Assembly: GCF_010725485.1 (NCBI RefSeq)
Contig: NZ_AP022598.1
Location: 3,844,001 to 3,908,000 of the forward strand
DNA: 64,000 nucleotides
Reading direction: 5' to 3'
DNA from: Mycolicibacterium parafortuitum
GTDB taxonomy: Bacteria > Actinomycetota > Actinomycetes > Mycobacteriales > Mycobacteriaceae
Positions within the stretch are counted from its first letter, which is position 1. Every line of letters begins with the position of its first letter. The notes below the pieces were generated by a model. That model was not told the DNA's origin. It did no database searches and was given only the letters and a program-made list of their open reading frames with translations. This document shows positions 56,917-64,000 of this stretch, one piece after another. Position numbers and translations under genes: made by a program.

Positions 56917-58034
56917 GCGCACTGCTGGCCACCCTGCCCGGCCACTACTACACCAGCGGTGACCTCTTCGCCGCCGAGCAGGCGAACATCTTCGAGAGCA
57001 GATGGTTCTGCACGGTCCGCTCGGCGGACCTCGCCGAGCCGGGCCGGTTCAGGAAGGTTCAGGTCGGCCGCGAGAGCGTGCTGCTGGTGCGCGGACGCGA
57101 CGGGCTGTTGCGGGCGTTCCTCAACGTGTGCCGACACCGCGGTGCCCAACTGTGTACCGAATCCGAGGGGCAGGTGAGACGGAGCCTGCGATGCCCGTAC
57201 CACTCGTGGACCTACGGGCTGGACGGCCGGTTGATGGCCGCGCCCAACATCGGCACGCTGACCGACGACGCCGGATCGCCGATCGACCGGCAGCGCTACG
57301 GGCTGGTGCCGGTCGCGCTGACCGAATGGCTCGGCTACGCATGGGTGTGCCTGGCCGACGTCCCACCGCCGTTCGAGGACGTGGTGGCCGAGGCCACCGC
57401 CACGCTCGGCGATGCCGACGCGATCAACCGCTACGGCATCGGCGGGCTCGACGTCGGGCACCGCGTCGTCTACGAGGTCGCGGCCAACTGGAAACTGATC
57501 GTCGAGAACTTCATGGAGTGCTACCACTGCAGCTCCATCCACCCGGAACTGGTCGGCGTGCTGCCCGAGTTCACGAAAGGCGTGGCGGCGCAGGCCAATG
57601 TCGGACGCGGGGCCGAATTCGGTTCTCAGGTACAGGGTTTCACGGTGGACGGGGCGGCCGGCTTCGGGCGACTGCCCGGTCTGACCGAGGATCAGGATCG
57701 GCGGTACTACGCGATCACCGTCAAGCCGACGGTCTTCGTCAACCTGGTGCCCGACCATGTGATCTTCCACCGCATGTATCCGCTGGCCGCGGATCGCACC
57801 GTGGTGGAATGCGATTGGCTCTACCCCCGCGACGTGCTGAACTCCGGGCAGGACATGTCCCGCTCGGTCGAGTTGTTCCACCGGGTCAACGAACAGGATT
57901 TCGCCGCGTGCGAGCGCACCCAGCCGGCGATGTCCTCGCGTGCATACCGCAACGGCGGGGTACTCGTTCCGGCAGAACACCACCTCGCCGTGTTCCACGA
58001 ATGGGTACTGTCGAGGCTGGCGGCTGCGGTGTAG
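56913..58034 (+). CDS. Rieske [2Fe-2S] aromatic-ring-hydroxylase-type oxygenase, GbcA/choline monooxygenase-like
   Basis: An intact 373-residue oxygenase subunit. Rieske ligands CRHRGAQLC and [12 protein letters not shown]; mononuclear iron site [22 protein letters not shown] with two His and an acid. The closest known roles are choline monooxygenase and glycine-betaine monooxygenase (GbcA, giving dimethylglycine). With DMG- and sarcosine-type enzymes beside it, betaine demethylation is favoured. The reductase partner (GbcB-like) is not seen in the window. Confidence 0.83.
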   Translation: MSALLATLPGHYYTSGDLFAAEQANIFESRWFCTVRSADLAEPGRFRKVQVGRESVLLVRGRDGLLRAFLNVCRHRGAQLCTESEGQVRRSLRCPYHSWTYGLDGRLMAAPNIGTLTDDAGSPIDRQRYGLVPVALTEWLGYAWVCLADVPPPFEDVVAEATATLGDADAINRYGIGGLDVGHRVVYEVAANWKLIVENFMECYHCSSIHPELVGVLPEFTKGVAAQANVGRGAEFGSQVQGFTVDGAAGFGRLPGLTEDQDRRYYAITVKPTVFVNLVPDHVIFHRMYPLAADRTVVECDWLYPRDVLNSGQDMSRSVELFHRVNEQDFAACERTQPAMSSRAYRNGGVLVPAEHHLAVFHEWVLSRLAAAV

Positions 58035-58057
58035 GACGACGCGAGAGGGCCAGAGAC

Positions 58058-59557
58058 ATGGACGGCGAACCCGATCTGTGGATCGGCGGAACGTGGCGGC
58101 ATGCCTCCGACGGCGGAACCCGCGACATCATCAATCCTGCCACCGGCGGCATCGCCGCGGTGGTCGACGAGGCCACCCCGGACGACGCGGGGACGGCGGT
58201 GGCCGCGGCCCGCGCCGCATTCGACGACGGCCCGTGGCGCGCCACCACGGCCGCCGAACGCGCCGCGCTGCTCGATCGCGTCGCGGATCTGCTTCAGCGC
58301 GACAAGGAGTCGCTGGCCCGGCTGGAAACCGTGGACACCGGCAAGACACTGGCCGAGAGCCGCATCGACATCGACGACGTGACGACGGTGTTCCGTTACT
58401 ACGCCAAACTCGTCGGCGTCGAAGCCGACCGGGTGGTCGACGTCGGCGATCCCGCCGTGATCAGCCGTGTCGTGCGCGAGCCGATCGGGGTATGCGTGCT
58501 GATCGCCCCGTGGAACTACCCGCTGCTGCAGATGTCGTGGAAGGTCGCACCCGCGCTGGCCGCCGGATGCACGATGGTCGCCAAACCCAGCGAGGTCACC
58601 CCGCTGTCCACGATCGCGTTCGCCCGCCTGCTCGACGAGGCCGGCGTGCCTGCCGGTGTGGTCAACCTGATCCAGGGCAGTGGCGCGACGCTCGGGCCTG
58701 CGCTCACCGACAATCCCGACGTCGACTTCATCTCGTTCACCGGCGGTCTGGCCACCGGCCGCACCATCGCCAGGACCGCGGCCGAACACGTCACCAAGGT
58801 CGCGCTCGAACTCGGCGGCAAGAACCCGCACATCGTGTTCGCCGACATCAGGGACGGGGACGACGGCTCGAGTTGGGACGCCGCCGTCGACCACGTGCTG
58901 ACCGGGGTGTTCCTGCACTCGGGCCAGGTCTGTTCGTCGGGCACCCGGCTGATCGTCGAGGAGTCCATCGCCGACGAGTTCGTCGCCGCGGTGGCCGCGC
59001 GGGCGGCCAGGATCACGATGGGCGACGGCCTGGACCCGGCCAGCGAAACCGGGCCGCTGGTCTCCGAGCAGCACCGCGACAAGGTGGAACAGTATGTGCA
59101 ACTGGGGATCTCGGAGGGTGCGCAGCTTGTCACCGGAGGGGCCCGGCCCACCGATCCCGCGCTCGCCGACGGCTTCTTCTACCTCCCGACCGTCTTCGAC
59201 CGCTGCGATCGCTCGATGCGCATCGTCACCGAGGAGACCTTCGGGCCGATCCTGACCGTCGAGCGGTTCGGCACCGAAGCCGAGGCGATCGCGCTCGGCA
59301 ACGACACCGAATACGGTCTGGCCGCCGGGGTGCGCACCTCCGATGCGGCGCGCGGCGAACGTGTGGTGCGGGCGCTGCGGCACGGGACCGTATGGCTCAA
59401 CGATTTCGGCTACTACACCGCCGCGGCGGAGTGGGGCGGATTCGGCAAGTCGGGCAACGGCCGCGAGCTCGGCCCCACCGGCCTGGCGGAATACCAAGAG
59501 CTCAAGCACATCTGGCACAACACCGCTCCCGGCGCCGCGGGCTGGTTTAAAAATTAG
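58058..59557 (+). CDS. betB: Betaine-aldehyde dehydrogenase-like NAD(P) aldehyde dehydrogenase
   Basis: An intact 499-residue aldehyde dehydrogenase. APWNYPLLQMSWKVAPALAA, NAD-loop Lys/Ser KPSEVTPLST, catalytic Glu in LELGGKNPHIVF and nucleophile Cys in HSGQVCSSGTRLIVEE. It should turn betaine aldehyde into glycine betaine, matching the GMC choline dehydrogenase-like gene downstream. ATG 58058 lies 24 bases after the Rieske stop, same operon. Confidence 0.85.
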   Translation: MDGEPDLWIGGTWRHASDGGTRDIINPATGGIAAVVDEATPDDAGTAVAAARAAFDDGPWRATTAAERAALLDRVADLLQRDKESLARLETVDTGKTLAESRIDIDDVTTVFRYYAKLVGVEADRVVDVGDPAVISRVVREPIGVCVLIAPWNYPLLQMSWKVAPALAAGCTMVAKPSEVTPLSTIAFARLLDEAGVPAGVVNLIQGSGATLGPALTDNPDVDFISFTGGLATGRTIARTAAEHVTKVALELGGKNPHIVFADIRDGDDGSSWDAAVDHVLTGVFLHSGQVCSSGTRLIVEESIADEFVAAVAARAARITMGDGLDPASETGPLVSEQHRDKVEQYVQLGISEGAQLVTGGARPTDPALADGFFYLPTVFDRCDRSMRIVTEETFGPILTVERFGTEAEAIALGNDTEYGLAAGVRTSDAARGERVVRALRHGTVWLNDFGYYTAAAEWGGFGKSGNGRELGPTGLAEYQELKHIWHNTAPGAAGWFKN

Positions 59558-59583
59558 ACCGTCCGGGAAAGGACAGGCCCGAC

Positions 59584-61104
59584 ATGGTGATCAGACAACC
59601 GCATGCCGACAGCGGCATGGAGGACTTCGGGTACAAGGAGTCGCTGGACCGCAGCATCGGGAAGTTCGCCAGCTTCGCGGCGGGCGTCAGCTACATCTCG
59701 ATTCTGACCGGCACGTTCCAGCTCTTCTACTGGGGCTTCGGCACGGCCGGGCCGGCCTATCTGTGGTCGTGGCCGATCGTGTTCGTCGGGCAGATGGCCG
59801 TCGCGCTGTGCTTCATGGAGCTCGCCGCCAAGTATCCGGTGGCGGGGTCGGTGTACAACTGGAGCAAGAAGCTCGCCAGCCGACTGGTCGGGTGGACGTC
59901 GGGCTGGCTGATGCTCACCGCGTCGATCGTGACGATCTCCGCGGTCGCGCTGGCCTACCAACTCAACCTGCCGCGACTGTGGAGCGGCTTCCAGATCATC
60001 GGCGACGGGTCCGACGCCAGGTCGTATGCGGCCAACGCGGTGCTGCTCGGCACCGTCCTGATCGCGTTCACCACGCTGGTGAACGCGCTCGGAGTGCGCC
60101 TGATGTCGATGATCAACTCCAGCGGCGTGTTCATCGAGTTGATCGCCGCCGTGCTCATCGTGTTCCTGTTGGCGATCAACGTCCAGCACACGCCCGAGAT
60201 CTTCTTCTCCACCAACGGATACGGTGAGGGCCAGAGCCTGGGCTTCCTCGGTGCGTTCCTGATCGCGTCGCTGGCCTCGGGATACGTGATGTACGGCTTC
60301 GACACCGCCAGCTCGCTGGGGGAGGAGACGGTCGAACCACGACGAACCGCACCCAAGGCGATCGCCCGTGCGATCCTCGCGTCGTTCGTGATCGGCGGCG
60401 GCATCCTGGTTTTCGCGGTGATGGCCGCGCCGAACCTTCAGGACCCGCAGCTCGGGGAGAGCAGCGGTGGCCTGCAGTACATCGTCGAGCAGGTGATGTG
60501 GGGACCGCTCGGCAAGATCTTCCTGGTCTGCATCGTCATCGCCGTGACGGTCTGCACGCTGGCGGTGCACACCGCGGCGATCCGCCTTACGTTCGCGATG
60601 GCGCGTGACAATGCGCTGCCGTTCGGCGAGAAGCTGGCCACCGTGAACCCGAAGACCCAGACGCCGATCGTGCCCGCCGTGACCATCGGGGTGATCGCGG
60701 TGGCCATCCTGGTGCTCAACGTCGGCAACGCGCAGATCTTCACCGTGTTGACCTCGATCGCGATCATCATGATCTACCTGGCCTACCTGATGGTGACCGG
60801 GCCGCTGCTGAAGAAGCGTCTCCAAGGGCAGTGGCCGCCAAAGGATCTCAAGGAGGGTGGCTACTTCACCATGGGTCGCTGGGGCCTACCGGTGAACATC
60901 GTCGCGGTGGTGTGGGGCGTCGGGATGGCGCTGAACCTGGCCTGGCCGCGCACCGAGGTGTACGGCGAGCCCTGGTACAACACCTGGGGTGCGTTCGTCT
61001 ACATCGGGGTCATCCTCGGCTCCGGTCTGGTGTGGTACGCGGTGAAGGGCCGCCATCACATCGGGACCTTGAAATCGCATGCCGCGGAGTCGCTCGATGG
61101 GTGA
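59584..61104 (+). CDS. APC-superfamily permease
   Basis: An intact 506-residue transporter with about twelve helices. The APC signature is visible in the first helices (SYISILTGTFQLFYWGFGTAG and QMAVALCFMELAAKYPVAGS) and YGFDTASSLGEETVEPRRTA. By context it should import choline, betaine or another methylated amine; the sequence alone only shows an amino acid/polyamine/organocation carrier. Confidence 0.82.
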   Translation: MVIRQPHADSGMEDFGYKESLDRSIGKFASFAAGVSYISILTGTFQLFYWGFGTAGPAYLWSWPIVFVGQMAVALCFMELAAKYPVAGSVYNWSKKLASRLVGWTSGWLMLTASIVTISAVALAYQLNLPRLWSGFQIIGDGSDARSYAANAVLLGTVLIAFTTLVNALGVRLMSMINSSGVFIELIAAVLIVFLLAINVQHTPEIFFSTNGYGEGQSLGFLGAFLIASLASGYVMYGFDTASSLGEETVEPRRTAPKAIARAILASFVIGGGILVFAVMAAPNLQDPQLGESSGGLQYIVEQVMWGPLGKIFLVCIVIAVTVCTLAVHTAAIRLTFAMARDNALPFGEKLATVNPKTQTPIVPAVTIGVIAVAILVLNVGNAQIFTVLTSIAIIMIYLAYLMVTGPLLKKRLQGQWPPKDLKEGGYFTMGRWGLPVNIVAVVWGVGMALNLAWPRTEVYGEPWYNTWGAFVYIGVILGSGLVWYAVKGRHHIGTLKSHAAESLDG

Positions 61105-62631
61105 CTCGGGCACATTCGATTACGTGATCGCCGGGGGCGGCACCGCGGGGTGCGTGCTGGCGGCGCGGTTGTCCGAGGACCCCGACGTGACCGTGTGCCT
61201 GCTGGAGGCGGGACCGTCCGACGTCGACGACGACGCGATCCTGGTGTTGTCGGACTGGATGCGGCTGCTCGACTCCGGATACGACTGGGACTACCCGATC
61301 GAACCGCAGGAGCGCGGCAACTCGTTCATGCGCCACGCCAGAGCCAAGGTGCTGGGCGGGTGTTCGTCGCACAACTCGTGCATCGCGTTCCTCCCGCCTG
61401 CCGAAGCGCTCGACGAGTGGGCGGCGATGGGTGCGACCGGCTGGAGCGCCGCCGAGGTGCTTCCGCTGGCCCGCCGGCTGACCGAGACGGTGCTGCTGCG
61501 TGACGTTCCACCCGACGACCCTTGCGGCACAGCGGTTCTGGAGTCCGCCGCGCTGCTCGGCATCCCGACGGTCAAGTTCAACCGCGGTGAGACGGTTCGC
61601 AACGGAGCCGGCTGGTTCCAGATCAACGCCGGCGAGGACGGTATCCGCAATTCGACGTCGAAGGCGTTTCTGCACCCGATCCTCGGCACCCGCGGGAATC
61701 TCGAGGTCCGCACCGACTCATGGGTGTCGGAGATCCTGTTCGACGACGCGTCCCGTGCGACGGGAGTGCGCTATCAGCGCGCGGACCTGACCGGCTACGA
61801 CACGGTGTCGGCGCGCCGCGAGGTGATCGTCACCGCCGGTGCGATCGACACCCCGAAGTTGTTGATGCTCTCCGGGATCGGACCCACCGCGCACCTGCGC
61901 GAGATCGGTGTCGACGTCCGCGTCGACTCGCCCGGGGTCGGCGCCAACCTCGACGACCACGTCGAGGGGCTGGTGTTCTGGGAAGCGGCCGAGCCGATGG
62001 TCACGAGCTCGACACAATGGTGGGAGATCGGACTGTTCACCACCGTCGACCCGGTGCCCGACGGGACCCCGGCCCAGCCGGACCTGATGATGCACTACGG
62101 CAGCGTGCCGTTCGACATGAACACGCTGCGGCACGGCTATCCGACCACCGACAACGGATTCTGCCTGACGCCCAACGTGACCCAGGGCCGGTCTCGGGGC
62201 ACGGTGCGACTGCGCTCGCGCGATTTCCGCGACCGGGCCCGGGTGGATCCGCGGTATTTCACCGACCCCGACGGTTACGACGAGCGGATCATGCTGGCCG
62301 GTGTCCGGCTGGCCCGCCGGATCGCCGAGCAGGCGCCGCTGGCACCGTGGGTGGCCCGGGAACTGGCCCCCGGGCCGGCCGCGACGACCGACGACGAGCT
62401 GCTCGACTACATCCACCGGTGCCACAACACCGTGTACCACCCGGCCGGGACCGCCCGGATGGGAGCGGCAGGGATCCGATGGCGGTCCTCGACCCGCAGC
62501 TGAGGGTCAAGGGTGTGACGGGTCTGCGCGTCGTGGACGCATCGGCGATGCCGAAACTGCCTGCGGTCAATCCGAACATCACCGTGATGACGATGGCGGA
62601 GAAGTGTGCCGACCTCATCCGAACCGCCTGA
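61097..62631 (+). CDS. GMC oxidoreductase, choline dehydrogenase-like (one frame break)
   Basis: About 511 residues. FAD site [20 protein letters not shown], signature [19 protein letters not shown], second GMC signature [16 protein letters not shown], and catalytic His in [15 protein letters not shown] and in [14 protein letters not shown]. One base is missing near 62471-62473 (GGG). Expected to oxidise choline to betaine aldehyde. ATG 61097 overlaps the permease end by 8 bases. Confidence 0.84.
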
Positions 62632-64000
62632 CGGCGCCGATCTCTTGCCTGACGGCCCCGATCTCTTGCCTGACGGCCGCGATCTGCCGGCCTTCCTGGC
62701 CGAACACACCCCGTTCCAGGGGGCGACGGACGACGAACTCGCGGCGCTGGCCGCCGGTGCCGTGCTCGAACGCTTCCCGGCCGCCGCGGTGGTCGCGGAC
62801 TATTCGGCGCGGGTGCCCGACGAGGTGTGGATGGTGTGCGACGGCGGCGTCGCGTTGCGCTCGGTCGGCGACGGCTCCCTGATCGACGTCGTGACGCCGG
62901 GCGGCATCTTCGGCTACATGCCGCTGCTGGCTGGAGCCGGAATGGATTTCGAGGCCCGCACCACCGTGCCCAGCACCCTGGTCAAGTTGCCGGGTGCGCT
63001 GGTGCGGGCCCAGTTCGCCAAACCCGCGGGGCTGGCGTTCCTGGCGTCGGGATGGAATCTCGGCCGGGAGCGGCCGGCGATCGCGCCCGCCGTCGACAGC
63101 AGGCCGGTCGCCGGGCTCATCGGTGCCGACGCGCTGCTGGTCGCGCCGACCGATTCGGTACGCGACGTGGTCGTGCGGATGACCGAGCGCCACGTGTCCT
63201 GCGCGTTGATCCGGCTGCCCGGCGGCGGCCTCGGTATCTTCACCGACCGCGACCTGCGCACCCGGGTGGTCGCGGCCGGGCTGCCGGTCGACGTCGCCGT
63301 CGAGCGGGTGATGAGCGCCGGCGCGCACCGTCACCGCCGACCTGACCGCCGACAGCGTGCTGATGGAGATGCTCGAATGCGGTCTGCGGCACATGCCTGT
63401 GCTGACCGCGCGCGGCGAGGTGCTCGGCGTCCTCGAGGATGCCGACCTGCTGGCCGCCTCCGCGCGGCAGAGTTTCCAGCTGCGCCGCGCGATCGCGCAG
63501 CCGGTGACGCGGACCAGCTGCAGCAGGTCGGCGAGCGGGTCACCGCCACCGCGGTCGAACTGTTCGCCAACGGCACCAACGCCGCGGCGACCAGCGCGAT
63601 CCTGTCGGTGGTCATCGACAGCCTGATCCGCCGCGCCCTCGAACTCGTACTCGCACGGCCCGAGAACTCCGGCGCGGACGGCTTCGCGTGGCTGACGCTG
63701 GGCAGCATCGCGCGGCGTGAGGCGATGCCGTCCTCGGACGTCGACAGCGCGCTGTCGTGGCGCGACGACCTGGCCGGGCAAGATGGGCGGCTGCGCTCCG
63801 TGGCCGCCGAGGTGCACCGGTTGCTCGACGGTTGCGGACTGCCGGCCGACAGCAACGGCGCCATCGCCGCCGAGCCGGCCTTCGCGCGGTCGCAGTCGCA
63901 GTGGTCACGCGCGGCGCACGCGTGGGTCGAAGATCCGCTGCGCAACCGCGGCCTGATCATGTCGTCACTGCTGTTGGATGCGCGGGTGGGGTGGGGTGAC
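62606..64000 (+). CDS. cNMP/CBS-domain protein with nucleotidyltransferase domain, partial (two frame breaks)
   Basis: At least 466 residues, running off the window. Cyclic-nucleotide-like N-domain ([32 protein letters not shown]), two CBS domains ([40 protein letters not shown]), then a GlnD/DUF294-type nucleotidyltransferase ([20 protein letters not shown] with SD-x-D metal site). Breaks near 63321-63326 (-2, CG run) and 63499 (-1). GTG 62606 lies within the end of the GMC gene. Probably a signal-sensing regulator, target unknown. Confidence 0.75.
   Translation, partial: MPTSSEPPDGADLLPDGPDLLPDGRDLPAFLAEHTPFQGATDDELAALAAGAVLERFPAAAVVADYSARVPDEVWMVCDGGVALRSVGDGSLIDVVTPGGIFGYMPLLAGAGMDFEARTTVPSTLVKLPGALVRAQFAKPAGLAFLASGWNLGRERPAIAPAVDSRPVAGLIGADALLVAPTDSVRDVVVRMTERHVSCALIRLPGGGLGIFTDRDLRTRVVAAGLPVDVAVERVMSAGAHRHRRPDRRQRADGDARMRSAAHACADRARRGARRPRGCRPAGRLRAAEFPAAPRDRAAGDADQLQQVGERVTATAVELFANGTNAAATSAILSVVIDSLIRRALELVLARPENSGADGFAWLTLGSIARREAMPSSDVDSALSWRDDLAGQDGRLRSVAAEVHRLLDGCGLPADSNGAIAAEPAFARSQSQWSRAAHAWVEDPLRNRGLIMSSLLLDARVGWGD
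62627..62689 (+). repeat. Three 21-base tandem repeats inside the CBS gene
   Basis: Units begin CCTGACGGC at 62627, 62648 and 62669 and encode Pro-Asp-Gly-X-Asp-Leu-Leu/Pro with X = Ala, Pro, Arg. They form an acidic N-terminal extension directly overlapping and following the GMC stop. Confidence 0.85.

Overview
The window is high-GC actinobacterial chromosome and almost certainly a Mycolicibacterium-type mycobacterium. Four things point there: the Pup-proteasome set (dop, pup, prcB, prcA and the ATPase mpa), the mycothiol ligase mshC, mycobacterial lipoproteins of the LppL, LppK and Mtb12 types, and a gene order that, from memory, follows M. tuberculosis Rv2141c to Rv2109c (M20 peptidase, PEBP, pyrD, lppL, uppP, phosphatase, DUF3090, SCO1664-like, cysQ, mshC, SDR, PAC2, metH, hisE, hisG, DUF4126, RecB-like, trmI, DUF503, lppK, mpa, dop, pup, prcB, prcA). 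Accessory blocks sit between or beside these core genes.

Layout. 0-6.2 kb: an F420/NADP oxidoreductase-like gene, then nitrate assimilation (a NarK-type porter and a 1265-residue nitrate reductase fused to a CysJ-like diflavin reductase). 6.2-7.7 kb: an acyltransferase-3 gene and tRNA-Leu(GAG). 7.7-20.8 kb: conserved core genes for pyrimidine synthesis, cell-wall lipid recycling, sulfur and mycothiol metabolism. 20.9-24.8 kb: a probable S-adenosylhomocysteine riboswitch followed by an E. coli-type metH. 25-28.4 kb: a HAD hydrolase, a sugar transporter with a CRP-like site, and hisE-hisG. 28.4-35.7 kb: an accessory catabolic cluster (NMT1-type ABC transporter, four-carbon acid sugar kinase, 3-hydroxyacid dehydrogenase, divergent GntR regulator and amidase) with palindromic operators. 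35.8-42.8 kb: DUF4126, a flavin disulfide oxidoreductase, a TetR plus R2lox pair, DinB, thioesterase, RecB-like nuclease, TrmI and DUF503. 42.8-53.2 kb: LppK and Mtb12-like proteins, mpa, an NsrR-type regulator embedded among two paralogous membrane proteins, and the dop-pup-prcB-prcA set, closed by a strong terminator. 53.2-64 kb: a choline/betaine demethylation cluster (DMG/sarcosine dehydrogenase-like flavoprotein, SolA-like oxidase, Rieske oxygenase, betaine-aldehyde dehydrogenase, APC permease, GMC choline dehydrogenase-like enzyme) and a CBS/nucleotidyltransferase protein running off the end.

An important caveat: about 40 reading-frame breaks interrupt 22 otherwise conserved genes, including genes expected to be needed (metH, mshC, cysQ). 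Every one is a net loss of 1 or 2 bases, and many lie in runs of 3-4 G or C or in CG repeats. Such genes are given as one feature over the whole span with the break positions listed. I read most of the breaks as base-calling or assembly errors, not pseudogenes, but raw reads would be needed to decide.

The strongest leads for something undescribed are the riboswitch-metH cassette, the NsrR/paralogous-membrane-protein operon, and the amidase/sugar-acid-kinase cluster.
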